64,000 bases of DNA from positions 434,001 to 498,000 of the forward strand of contig NZ_VHIQ01000003.1 in assembly GCF_006494535.1 (NCBI RefSeq), given 5' to 3'. How positions within the stretch are numbered: the first letter of the stretch is position 1; the number at the start of each line of letters is the position of its first letter. This DNA is from Paucihalobacter ruber (GTDB taxonomy: Bacteria; Bacteroidota; Bacteroidia; Flavobacteriales; Flavobacteriaceae). Shown here piece by piece: positions 1 to 7,750 of this stretch. The notes under the pieces were generated by a model. The model was not told the DNA's origin, made no database searches, and saw only the letters and a list, made by a program, of their open reading frames with translations. A program made the position numbers and the translations under genes.

Positions 1-164
1 CTCAATACCTGCACAAAATCATCAAATTCTTGTTGCGCCTTTTTATTAATTTCAGCATTTTTTAAATTCAAATCTTCCTGAAAGTAATTATTTACCGCGG
101 TCTGTTCATTCATTCTAAAATGAACAGGTCTTATCATTAAAATGGTATTGGTAGCTTGAGCCAT
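1..164 (-). CDS. ctlX: CtlX-like citrulline/arginine hydrolase, N-terminal fragment
   Basis: Translating the minus strand from the ATG at 164 gives an uninterrupted frame to the window edge, beginning MAQATNTILMIRPVHFRMNE. The IRPVHFRMNEQT start is typical of the arginine-deiminase-related 'citrulline utilization hydrolase' CtlX family of Bacteroidota, a pentein-fold enzyme that acts on guanidino or ureido compounds. Only about 54 residues are inside the window, so no catalytic residue can be checked. A second pentein hydrolase lies at 9479-10390. The family call rests on N-terminal similarity alone. Confidence 0.7.
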   Translation of the reverse strand, partial: MAQATNTILMIRPVHFRMNEQTAVNNYFQEDLNLKNAEINKKAQQEFDDFVQVL

Positions 165-189
165 ATTTGTTAACGCATAATTTAAGATA

Positions 190-197
190 CAAAAATA
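190..197 (-). promoter_or_regulatory. Possible -7 box for the CtlX-like gene
   Basis: The minus strand reads TATTTTTG here, a full match to the Bacteroidota TAnnTTTG -7 box, 25 bases before the ATG at 164. No convincing TTG -33 element lies 17-23 bases upstream, so this is weak support only. Confidence 0.35.
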
Positions 198-281
198 AAT
201 TATTTAAACCCCATTGTATTGAAGTGTGACATAATTTTTACGAGCAAATTGATTATGTTTGATGTCAATTTTATAAAAAAG

Positions 282-2015
282 ATGAAAAAATATTTATCTC
301 TTGTAATTTTTGTGATGTTCAGTTGTTCTGAAAAAAATGATATAAATTTTGACTTTACAACCAAATTTGAAAAGTCAAACGGAATTGAAACAGCTACTTA
401 TCAAGAAACAATAAACTACTATAAAGCACTTGAAAAAACGTTTAAATCTATTAAAGTTGATAGTTTTGGAACCACCGACTCCGGGTTTCCTTTGCATCTT
501 GTAACGCTAAATCCCGATGCCGAATTTAATTTTAGAACCATTGCAAAAGACAAAAGAATAATTCTTATCAATAACGGTATTCACCCAGGCGAATCAGATG
601 GTATTGACGCGACCATGATGTTGTTTAGAGATTTGGCCAACGGTACTATTAAAATGCCAAAAAACGTAGTATTAACCACCATCCCAATATATAACATAGG
701 CGGAAGTCTTAACCGAAACAACACCACACGAACCAATCAAAATGGTCCGTTAGAATACGGTTTTAGAGGCAACGCCAGAAATTATGATCTCAATCGTGAT
801 TTTATAAAAAGCGATACCAAGAACGCCAAAACGTTCGCGGAAATATTTCACACGGTAAACCCAGATGTTTTTATAGACAACCATGTAAGTAATGGCGCCG
901 ATTATCAATACACCTTAACCCATTTGTTCACGCAACACAATAAATTAGGTGGTGAATTAGGCATTTATTTGAACGATCAATTAATGCCCAAATTAGAACA
1001 ATCTTTAAACAACAAAGATTGGATTATTACACCCTATGTAAATGTTTTTAACAGAACACCCGAAAGTGGATTTTCTCAATTTTTTGATTCACCGCGTTAT
1101 TCAACCGGATACACTACACTTTTTAATTGCTTAGGAATGATGGTAGAAACACATATGCTAAAACCATATCAACAACGTGTTGAAGGCGCTTACGAGCTCA
1201 TGGCATCAATGTTGCAAATTGTTGATAACGATAGTGAAGTCATTAAAGACTTAAGAAATAAACAGGCAATAAGCTATAATGCCGGAGATTTTTATCCGTT
1301 GAACTGGGAGTTAGACACCACTAAATCAAGCATATTAAATTTTAAAGGCTTTGAAGCTGAAAATATTACCAGCACAGTAACAGGATTGCCCAGATTAAAA
1401 TATAATAGCAGCAAACCTTTTGAAAAAGAAGTGGTTTACAAAAATTATTTTAAGCCTTCAGATAGTGTAGCCATACCAAAAGCTTATGTTATTCCTCAAG
1501 GTTGGCATGATGTTATTGAACTTTTAGAAATAAATCACGTGGAGTTGAACAGATTCAAAACCGACACAATCATTGAAGTTGAAAGTTACAGAATTACAGA
1601 CTACAAAACCAGAACATCAGCCTATGAAGGTCATTATTCACACTACAACACCAAGGTTGAAGTATTTAATAAACAAATAAACTTTAGAAAAGGAGATTAC
1701 TATATAGAAACAAAACAAAATGCAGTAAGATATCTGTTGGAAACTCTGGAACCAAAAGCAGTAGATTCCTTCTTTAACTGGAATTTTTTTGATACCATTC
1801 TTCAGCAAAAAGAAGGATTTTCTCCTTACGTTTGGGAAGACAAGATTATAGAGTTATTTGCACAAAACCCAAGACTGCAAATTGCTTTTAATATGAAAAA
1901 ATCTTTAGAACCTGACTTTGCCAAAAATTGGTACGCTCAGCTAGACTGGCTACATAAACAAAGTGATTTTTACGAAAAAGCACACATGCAATACCCAGTC
2001 TACAGAATAAACTAA
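282..2015 (+). CDS. M14 family zinc carboxypeptidase-like lipoprotein
   Basis: A 577-residue protein. The reading frame opens upstream at 219, but the ATG at 282 gives a clean lipoprotein signal (MKKYLSLVIFVMFSC), so it is preferred; the mature protein would be acylated at Cys15. The M14 zinc-binding HxxE is seen as NNGIHPGESDG (H101, E104), with a downstream His in FIDNHVSNG (about H201) and the probable catalytic Glu in MMVETHML (about E289). It should trim peptides from the C-terminus, or amidated/muropeptide substrates, at the cell envelope; the substrate cannot be told. It stands alone and converges on the Nudix gene with a 9-base gap. Confidence 0.85.
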   Translation: MKKYLSLVIFVMFSCSEKNDINFDFTTKFEKSNGIETATYQETINYYKALEKTFKSIKVDSFGTTDSGFPLHLVTLNPDAEFNFRTIAKDKRIILINNGIHPGESDGIDATMMLFRDLANGTIKMPKNVVLTTIPIYNIGGSLNRNNTTRTNQNGPLEYGFRGNARNYDLNRDFIKSDTKNAKTFAEIFHTVNPDVFIDNHVSNGADYQYTLTHLFTQHNKLGGELGIYLNDQLMPKLEQSLNNKDWIITPYVNVFNRTPESGFSQFFDSPRYSTGYTTLFNCLGMMVETHMLKPYQQRVEGAYELMASMLQIVDNDSEVIKDLRNKQAISYNAGDFYPLNWELDTTKSSILNFKGFEAENITSTVTGLPRLKYNSSKPFEKEVVYKNYFKPSDSVAIPKAYVIPQGWHDVIELLEINHVELNRFKTDTIIEVESYRITDYKTRTSAYEGHYSHYNTKVEVFNKQINFRKGDYYIETKQNAVRYLLETLEPKAVDSFFNWNFFDTILQQKEGFSPYVWEDKIIELFAQNPRLQIAFNMKKSLEPDFAKNWYAQLDWLHKQSDFYEKAHMQYPVYRIN

Positions 2016-2024
2016 GAAAGAATG

Positions 2025-2606
2025 TTATAACAAGCCTTTAATATTGGCATAACTATTAGATAAAACTTTTTCAATTTGGGAATTATCCAACCATTCAACA
2101 CTTGTAATACCTTCACTCGTTTCGGGGACCAAGTTCCCTTTAAAATTAGTTTTCATTTCAAACCAAAATGTTTCTTTTAAAGCATGCTTTCCGTTGCGCT
2201 TAAAAATATGATAGGTGGTCTGCAAAGGTCTTGTTATCGATAAGCTTGAAACACCTGTTTCTTCTTCAATTTCGCGCATGGCTGCCTTCTCAAGGCTTTC
2301 ATTTTTCTCGATTCGCCCTTTGGGTAAATCCCATTTGTCATTTCTATAAATGAAAAGCACTTTTTTATTTTCGTGAATTACCTTTCCACCAGCAGCTCTA
2401 ATCATTGGCAATAACTTAAATAATTCGGGCAATAATTGATTTTTGTCGGGATGAATTAGATGAACGCTTTTTAGTTTGGTAACATTGAGCTGCTTTATAA
2501 TATTACCAATTGGGGCAGATTTTATAAGGTAATTTTTAAAACCGTCTTCTTTAAAAATTTGATCTGTTAACATAATTGGTTTATCACCAACATATATCTG
2601 AATCAT
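2025..2606 (-). CDS. Nudix hydrolase
   Basis: A 193-residue protein. The complete Nudix box is present: KGRIEKNESLEKAAMREIEE followed by ETGV, matching Gx5Ex7REUxEExGU at about residues 97-119. About 75 residues precede the Nudix fold, as in the common Bacteroidota 'NUDIX domain-containing protein' next to pyrE. The open frame extends to 2663, but the ATG at 2606 (MIQIYVGDKP) is preferred because the longer N-terminus is Cys/Tyr-rich and unlike a cytosolic protein start. It hydrolyses a nucleoside-diphosphate-linked compound; the substrate is not determined. It is divergent from pyrE, sharing the 2607-2707 control region. Confidence 0.87.
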   Translation of the reverse strand: MIQIYVGDKPIMLTDQIFKEDGFKNYLIKSAPIGNIIKQLNVTKLKSVHLIHPDKNQLLPELFKLLPMIRAAGGKVIHENKKVLFIYRNDKWDLPKGRIEKNESLEKAAMREIEEETGVSSLSITRPLQTTYHIFKRNGKHALKETFWFEMKTNFKGNLVPETSEGITSVEWLDNSQIEKVLSNSYANIKGLL

Positions 2607-2695
2607 ATTAAATACATTTATAAAGGTGCGCGCCTGCAATAGGTACGAAACACAATAATACATAAAATATCATTTAGTCAAATCAATAAATAATG

Positions 2696-2703
2696 TAATT
2701 TTG
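2696..2703 (+). promoter_or_regulatory. -7 box of pyrE, four bases from ATG
   Basis: TAATTTTG is a perfect TAnnTTTG box and is followed by CCTT and then the pyrE ATG. A TTTA at 2673-2676, 19 bases upstream, is a near match to the -33 element. With this geometry transcription would begin at or within a few bases of the start codon, so the mRNA may be leaderless. Confidence 0.6.
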
Positions 2704-2707
2704 CCTT

Positions 2708-3352
2708 ATGATAATCTCCAAAGACATAGCACAGCAAACTGCGGCGTTTTTATTACAAATAGAGGCCATTAAATTACAGCCAAAAAAACCTTTTATTTGG
2801 GCCTCAGGTTGGAAATCGCCTATTTATTGCGATAACCGAATTGTTTTATCCTATCCCGAAATCAGGTCTTACGTTAGTAAAACAATGGCAGAATTTTTAC
2901 TTAATACTTACGGCAAACCGGATGTTATTGCCGGAGTAGCCACAGGTGCAATAGGTATAGGTATGTTGGTTGCAGAATTTTTAAAATTACCTTTTATTTA
3001 TGTGCGACCCGAACCTAAGGGTCACGGCAGACAAAATCAAATAGAAGGTAAATTAATGCCCGGGCAAAAAGTGGTGGTCATAGAAGATTTAATTAGCACC
3101 GGAAAAAGCAGTCTAAATGCAGTTAAGGCACTAAAAGAGCACGATGCCAATGTGCTAGGAATGATTGCTATTTTCACCTATGGTTTTAGTGAAGCTGAAG
3201 AAAATTTTAAGCATTACAACGTAAGCCTCAATACACTTAGCAATTACAATCATCTTATAAAAGAGGCTAAAGAAACCAATTATATTTCGGCAGAAGATGA
3301 AGAATTCCTCTCTCAATGGAATGCTAATCCATCCGGTTGGTTGAATAAATAA
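2708..3352 (+). CDS. pyrE: Orotate phosphoribosyltransferase
   Basis: A 214-residue enzyme that joins orotate to PRPP to give orotidine 5'-monophosphate, the fifth step of de novo pyrimidine synthesis in the cytosol. The PRPP-binding loop is visible as VVVIEDLISTGKSS near residues 121-134. The flexible-loop region PEPKGHGRQNQIEG and the early WASGWKSPIYCD motif are also typical. Length is normal for the bacterial family. It is followed 10 bases later by the SRPBCC gene, so the two are probably co-transcribed. Confidence 0.96.
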   Translation: MIISKDIAQQTAAFLLQIEAIKLQPKKPFIWASGWKSPIYCDNRIVLSYPEIRSYVSKTMAEFLLNTYGKPDVIAGVATGAIGIGMLVAEFLKLPFIYVRPEPKGHGRQNQIEGKLMPGQKVVVIEDLISTGKSSLNAVKALKEHDANVLGMIAIFTYGFSEAEENFKHYNVSLNTLSNYNHLIKEAKETNYISAEDEEFLSQWNANPSGWLNK

Positions 3353-3362
3353 AAATATTAAT

Positions 3363-3758
3363 ATGAATATTGAATCTAAAACAGTTAAAATAAATAAGTC
3401 GTCTCAAGAAACTTTTGATTTTTTGAATAACATTGAAAATTTTGAAAAGCTAATGCCTGAATCTATTAGTAAATTTGAAGTTTTAGATACTGATAAATTT
3501 TTGTTTGCATTAAAAGGCATGCCCGAAATTGTGTTAAAAAGAAAAGAAGTTGAATCGCCTAACAAAATTGTACTTGGCGCCGGTGGTGGAAAAATTGATT
3601 TTAATCTCACCGGACATATTATGGCTATCGATGATTCAACGTCTGAGGTGAAACTGGTTTTTGAAGGAGACTTCAACCCTATGATGGCTATGATGATAAA
3701 AAATCCGATTACAAAATTTATCGAAACTTTGGCCGAAAATCTACCAAAATCTGTTTAA
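3363..3758 (+). CDS. SRPBCC family protein
   Basis: A 131-residue small cytosolic protein. The N-terminal pattern (VKINKSSQETFDFLNNIENFEKLMPE) and the alternating strands fit the START/Bet v1-like SRPBCC hydrophobic-ligand fold, close to the polyketide-cyclase/CoxG-like group. No catalytic residues can be assigned. It is placed just behind pyrE, an association seen in other Flavobacteriaceae whose meaning is unknown. Its TAA stop interlocks with the stop codon of birA on the other strand (4-base overlap, TTAA). Confidence 0.75.
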   Translation: MNIESKTVKINKSSQETFDFLNNIENFEKLMPESISKFEVLDTDKFLFALKGMPEIVLKRKEVESPNKIVLGAGGGKIDFNLTGHIMAIDDSTSEVKLVFEGDFNPMMAMMIKNPITKFIETLAENLPKSV

Positions 3759-4489
3759 TACAATAAAGTTATTTCTTTAAAACCAAAAGATTTAATTACT
3801 TTATTTTCAAGTAAAACAAGTAAGTTACCTTGCTTGTCTGTACCATAAATATAACCAGCAAATAAGTTGTTGTTCTTATCCTTGAAAGTCGATGGTTTGT
3901 TTAATCTGAACAAAGTGCTGTTATAGTTTTTTTTAAGTTCATCAAACGCATGTTTTTCTTGAAGTTTAAGAAACGATGCTTTGATATTAATCAAAACTCT
4001 GTCTAATATTTCTTCCAAAGGAATAACTCTTCCAGTAATGTTTATTAATGACGAAGCCTGAGGAAGGTTATCAAAATTTGTTTGGTTTACATTAAGACCA
4101 ATTCCTATGATAGACGCCTTTAATTGATTGTTCTTTATGATGTTTTCAATAAGAATACCGCCTAATTTCTTATTGTCTGACAAAATGTCGTTGGGCCATT
4201 TAATTTTTAAATTTATAATCATTAGCTCGTTGAGCGTTTGTATCAAAGCCAACGAAACCACTATACTTATAAAAAAATGATTTGAAATTCCTAGCCATGA
4301 AACATCCTTATAAATACTGATTGTAAGGTTTTTACCGGGTTGAGAGCTCCATACCGTACCCATTTGACCCCTACCTCTGGTTTGATTTAAGGTCCAAACT
4401 ACCGAATAATCTTCCAACTCTTTAGTGGCCAAAAGTTGGCGCATATAACTGTTGGTAGAATGGGTGGCATTAAGTTTGATTATAGTCAT
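3755..4489 (-). CDS. birA: Biotin--[acetyl-CoA-carboxylase] ligase
   Basis: A 244-residue protein that activates biotin to biotinyl-AMP and transfers it to the lysine of biotin carboxyl carrier proteins. It shows the catalytic-domain signatures: TRGRGQMGTVWSSQPGKN (the GRGRxG biotinyl-AMP loop), then IKWPNDIL and KLGGILIE. There is no N-terminal helix-turn-helix domain, so unlike the E. coli protein it cannot repress transcription in the classical way. It is divergent from rsfS and interlocked at its 3' end with the SRPBCC gene. Confidence 0.94.
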   Translation of the reverse strand: MTIIKLNATHSTNSYMRQLLATKELEDYSVVWTLNQTRGRGQMGTVWSSQPGKNLTISIYKDVSWLGISNHFFISIVVSLALIQTLNELMIINLKIKWPNDILSDNKKLGGILIENIIKNNQLKASIIGIGLNVNQTNFDNLPQASSLINITGRVIPLEEILDRVLINIKASFLKLQEKHAFDELKKNYNSTLFRLNKPSTFKDKNNNLFAGYIYGTDKQGNLLVLLENKVIKSFGFKEITLLY

Positions 4490-4545
4490 TTAAGTTTTAT
4501 AATTATCTTATGATTTTAAGAGGTTTAAAAGAAACAAAAAAATAA

Positions 4546-4553
4546 TAACTTTG
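4546..4553 (+). promoter_or_regulatory. -7 box of the rsfS-ftsH operon
   Basis: TAACTTTG followed by CACAAA is a perfect Bacteroidota -7 element, 21 bases before the rsfS ATG. A GTTTA about 20 bases upstream may serve as -33. This is the only good promoter seen before ftsH, so rsfS and ftsH probably form one transcript. Confidence 0.6.
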
Positions 4554-4574
4554 CACAAAATTTAAAGGATTTTA

Positions 4575-4946
4575 ATGACGAAAAATAAAATAACGGCAGA
4601 TCAATTAATTACAGCTATAATTGGTGGTATAGAAGATGTTAAAGGACAAGAAATAAACATTTTAGATTTACGCGAAATTGAGAACACAGTTTGCGATTAC
4701 TTCGTTGTTTGCGAAGGAACATCTAATACACAGGTAAGTGCCATTGTAAATTCAATACAAAAAAAAGTTAGCAGAGAAGTTAAAGATAAACCTTGGCATG
4801 TAGAAGGTGAAGAAAATGCCGAATGGGTACTTATAGACTATGTAAACGTGGTTGTTCACGTATTCCAGAAACATATAAGAGCGTATTATGATATTGAAAG
4901 TCTTTGGGGAGACGCTAAATCCACACAAATACAAACAAGTTACTAA
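4575..4946 (+). CDS. rsfS: Ribosomal silencing factor RsfS
   Basis: A 123-residue member of the RsfS/Iojap family, which binds ribosomal protein L14 and prevents joining of the 30S and 50S subunits during nutrient limitation. The core motifs are present: ILDLREIENTVCDYFVVCEG, then PWHVEGEENAEWVLIDYVNVVVHVF and the YDIESLWGDA end. Only six bases separate it from ftsH, and rsfS-ftsH linkage is common in Bacteroidota. Its binding partner L14 is encoded in this same window at 23194-23562. Confidence 0.94.
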   Translation: MTKNKITADQLITAIIGGIEDVKGQEINILDLREIENTVCDYFVVCEGTSNTQVSAIVNSIQKKVSREVKDKPWHVEGEENAEWVLIDYVNVVVHVFQKHIRAYYDIESLWGDAKSTQIQTSY

Positions 4947-4952
4947 AATTGC

Positions 4953-7031
4953 ATGAAAAAAGAAGATAAAAATTCAAACAACAAGCCAAAATTAAATCCA
5001 ATGTGGATTTACGGCAGCATCATTGCCTTATTTTTGGCTTTACAATTGTTCTCTAGTGGCTTAAGCTCTCAGAGTGCTGAAAAAACAACTGTTGCCCAAT
5101 TTATTGAGTTTCTTAAAGAAGGAGACATCAATAAAGTTGAAGTGGTAAATAAAAGAATAGCCAGAGTGTATTTAACCTCTGAGGCGCAGAATAAAGAAAT
5201 TCACAGAAAAGCCATTCCAAGAAGTGTTTTCCCAACTACCGCTCAAGGTCCTAACTACACATTTGAAATTGGCAGCCTTGAAAATTTTGAAAAGCAGGTA
5301 ACAGATACCATCACTGAATTTAATCTAAACACCAGGCTACAGTTCGAAACAGAATCAAATGTGTGGGGAGATTTGTTTCTATCCTTATTACCATTTATAC
5401 TTATCATTGGTGTTTGGATTTTTATCATGAGAAGAATGTCGGCTGGTGGCGCAGGTGGTGCAGGTGGGCAAATTTTTAATATTGGTAAATCTCGTGCGAA
5501 GCTATTCGATGAAAAAATCGATACCAAAACATCATTTAAAGATGTTGCCGGACTGGAAGGTGCTAAAGAAGAAATACAAGAAATAGTTGATTTTTTAAAG
5601 AGTCCAGATAAATACACATCTCTTGGGGGTAAGATACCAAAAGGTGCTTTGTTGGTTGGACCTCCGGGAACAGGGAAAACACTATTGGCAAAAGCTGTTG
5701 CAGGTGAAGCTAAAGTACCTTTCTTCTCACTATCTGGTTCAGACTTTGTTGAAATGTTTGTTGGTGTTGGCGCTTCAAGAGTAAGAGACTTATTTAAACA
5801 AGCGAAAGAAAAATCTCCGTCCATCATTTTTATCGATGAAATTGATGCTATTGGTAGAGCTAGAGGAAAAAACAACTTTTCAGGATCAAACGACGAAAGA
5901 GAAAATACCCTCAACCAGTTATTAACCGAAATGGACGGTTTTGGCACCAACACAAATGTAATTGTATTAGCCGCCACCAACCGTGCCGATGTTTTAGATA
6001 AGGCATTAATGCGTGCAGGCAGATTTGACAGACAAATTTATGTTGACCTGCCGGATATTAGAGAACGTAAGGAAATATTTGAAGTACACTTACGACCAAT
6101 AAAACGGTCAAACGACTTAGATGTTGATTTTCTGGCAAGACAAACACCGGGATTTTCCGGAGCAGATATTGCTAATGTGTGTAATGAAGCAGCATTAATT
6201 GCAGCCAGACAAGGTAAAAAAGAAGTGACCAAACAAGACTTTTTAGATGCTGTTGATAGAATTATTGGTGGATTAGAAAAGAAAAATAAAATTATCACTC
6301 CAGATGAAAAAAGAGCTGTGGCATTTCATGAAGCCGGACACGCAACTGTTAGCTGGATGCTTGAGCACGCAGCTCCATTGGTAAAGGTAACTATAGTTCC
6401 AAGAGGAAGATCGCTTGGTGCAGCCTGGTACTTACCAGAAGAAAGACTTATTGTTAGACCCGAACAAATGCTGGACGAAATGTGCGCCACCATGGGAGGT
6501 AGAGCTGCCGAAAAAGTTATTTTTGATAAAATATCAACCGGGGCCTTGAGTGATTTAGAAAAAGTTACCAAACAAGCTAGAGCTATGGTAACTATTTACG
6601 GCTTGAGCGATAAAATTGGAAATTTAACCTATTACGATTCAAGTGGACAGTCTGAGTATGGTTTTACAAAACCATATAGCGAGCAAACTGCTGAACTTAT
6701 TGATAGAGAAATTTCAGAATTAATAGAAACTCAGTACAAACGAGCTATCAAAATTCTTGAAGAAAACAAAGATAAATTAACACAACTGGCAGAGGTTCTT
6801 CTTGAAAAGGAAGTGATTTTCAAGGATAACTTAGAAAAAATCTTCGGAAAGAGAACATTTGCCAGAGATCTTCAAGAAGAAGAATTACTTAAAAAAGAAG
6901 CTGAGGAAAAGAAAAAAACCGTTGAAAATTTGGAAACCGATAAAACCGATTCTGCTAACGAAAAAAATACCCAAGAAGCAGAAACAAATACCGAGAACCC
7001 GGTTTCAGAAGAAAAAGAAGAACAACCTTAA
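4953..7031 (+). CDS. ftsH: ATP-dependent zinc metalloprotease FtsH
   Basis: A 692-residue membrane-bound AAA+ protease that extracts and degrades membrane and short-lived cytosolic proteins. Two membrane segments flank a periplasmic domain (about residues 17-35 and 140-160). The AAA module has Walker A GPPGTGKT near residue 236, Walker B IIFIDEIDAIG near 291 and the second region of homology AATNRADVLDKALMRAGRFD. The zinc site HEAGH lies at about 459-463. The C-terminal tail of about 50 residues is rich in Glu and Lys and looks disordered. It is transcribed after rsfS and ends before a strong hairpin terminator. Confidence 0.97.
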   Translation: MKKEDKNSNNKPKLNPMWIYGSIIALFLALQLFSSGLSSQSAEKTTVAQFIEFLKEGDINKVEVVNKRIARVYLTSEAQNKEIHRKAIPRSVFPTTAQGPNYTFEIGSLENFEKQVTDTITEFNLNTRLQFETESNVWGDLFLSLLPFILIIGVWIFIMRRMSAGGAGGAGGQIFNIGKSRAKLFDEKIDTKTSFKDVAGLEGAKEEIQEIVDFLKSPDKYTSLGGKIPKGALLVGPPGTGKTLLAKAVAGEAKVPFFSLSGSDFVEMFVGVGASRVRDLFKQAKEKSPSIIFIDEIDAIGRARGKNNFSGSNDERENTLNQLLTEMDGFGTNTNVIVLAATNRADVLDKALMRAGRFDRQIYVDLPDIRERKEIFEVHLRPIKRSNDLDVDFLARQTPGFSGADIANVCNEAALIAARQGKKEVTKQDFLDAVDRIIGGLEKKNKIITPDEKRAVAFHEAGHATVSWMLEHAAPLVKVTIVPRGRSLGAAWYLPEERLIVRPEQMLDEMCATMGGRAAEKVIFDKISTGALSDLEKVTKQARAMVTIYGLSDKIGNLTYYDSSGQSEYGFTKPYSEQTAELIDREISELIETQYKRAIKILEENKDKLTQLAEVLLEKEVIFKDNLEKIFGKRTFARDLQEEELLKKEAEEKKKTVENLETDKTDSANEKNTQEAETNTENPVSEEKEEQP

Positions 7032-7057
7032 TAATAATATTAGTGTTTGATTATTAC

Positions 7058-7096
7058 AAAAAACTTAAATTAATCTTGCGTTAATTTAAGTTTTTT
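7058..7096 (+). terminator. Terminator of rsfS-ftsH
   Basis: A 13-16 bp stem with the arms AAACTTAAATTAA (7061-7073) and TTAATTTAAGTTT (7081-7093), a seven-base loop TCTTGCG, and a T-run. It lies 27 bases after the ftsH stop. Its loop also holds the TTG of the next promoter. Confidence 0.85.
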
Positions 7097-7104
7097 TATA
7101 TTTG
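7076..7104 (+). promoter_or_regulatory. Promoter of the LUD-cdsA-psd-ACBP unit
   Basis: TTG at 7076-7078 and TATATTTG at 7097-7104 are separated by 18 bases, a full match to the Bacteroidota -33/-7 pattern. The -33 lies in the loop of the ftsH terminator and the -7 begins at the end of its T-run, so termination and re-initiation overlap on the same DNA. Confidence 0.7.
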
Positions 7105-7106
7105 AT

Positions 7107-7125
7107 AAATTCTCTGAGAGAATTT
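7107..7125. promoter_or_regulatory. Perfect palindrome at the presumed start site
   Basis: AAATTCTCT-G-AGAGAATTT is a perfect 9+1+9 inverted repeat placed directly after the -7 box, over the likely transcription start. It could be an operator or a hairpin at the 5' end of the mRNA; the sequence cannot decide. Confidence 0.6.
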
Positions 7126-7144
7126 GATTAATAGCGCATAATAC

Positions 7145-7750
7145 ATGAGTTTATTTCGTAAAATTTTCGGTATAAAAAGTAGTTCCGAAAAAAATATACA
7201 AAACGAAGAGAGAGGAAAATATATGCCTCAAGTAAAACTCCCCGTAGATGAAAGATTTACCATAAATTTCAAGTCAAACGGTGGAAAGTTTTTGTATTGC
7301 GAAACTATGGAAGAAGTTTACCAAAGTCTTGAACATATATTGGAAGAAAACAATTGGGAAAATAAAAGGGCATTGGTTTATGATGACCGACTTAAAAAAT
7401 TATTTTCTTCTTTTAATTTTCAATCTAATAAGCAATCATTAGACGTTGATTTCTTTATTACAACTTGTGAATATTTAATTTCTGATGATGGCTCATTGTT
7501 GATATCATCAAATCAAATAGCAGAAAAAAAATTAAAAGAATTGCCCCCTAATTTCATTGTTTACGCCACTACAAGCCAACTGGTTGAAAATATTGGCGAC
7601 GGCTTAAAAGGAATTAAACATAAAAGCCATGAAAAAATCCCGACAAATATTACCACCATTAAACATTTTAAAGCTATAGAAGACAAAGATTTTATGTCTT
7701 ATGGCAGTAGTAGCAAAAACCTATACTTACTTCTTCTTGAAGACCTTTAA
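7145..7750 (+). CDS. LUD domain (LutC-like) protein
   Basis: A 201-residue cytosolic protein of the LUD family, which includes the LutB/LutC subunits of lactate oxidation. The typical block is seen in the second half: ISDDGSLLISSNQIAEKKL, then PPNFIVYATTSQLVENIGDGL. It has no cysteine cluster for iron-sulphur centres, so it is not LutB. Flavobacteria often carry such a single LUD gene just before cdsA, so a role in lactate oxidation is doubtful and its job in this lipid operon is unknown. Its stop codon directly abuts the cdsA ATG. Confidence 0.8.
   Translation: MSLFRKIFGIKSSSEKNIQNEERGKYMPQVKLPVDERFTINFKSNGGKFLYCETMEEVYQSLEHILEENNWENKRALVYDDRLKKLFSSFNFQSNKQSLDVDFFITTCEYLISDDGSLLISSNQIAEKKLKELPPNFIVYATTSQLVENIGDGLKGIKHKSHEKIPTNITTIKHFKAIEDKDFMSYGSSSKNLYLLLLEDL

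Noticed and set aside
5255-5980. 241-codon minus-strand open frame inside ftsH
   Set aside because: Fully antisense to the AAA domain of FtsH; the Pro/Ser/Ala-rich content is the reverse image of that gene.
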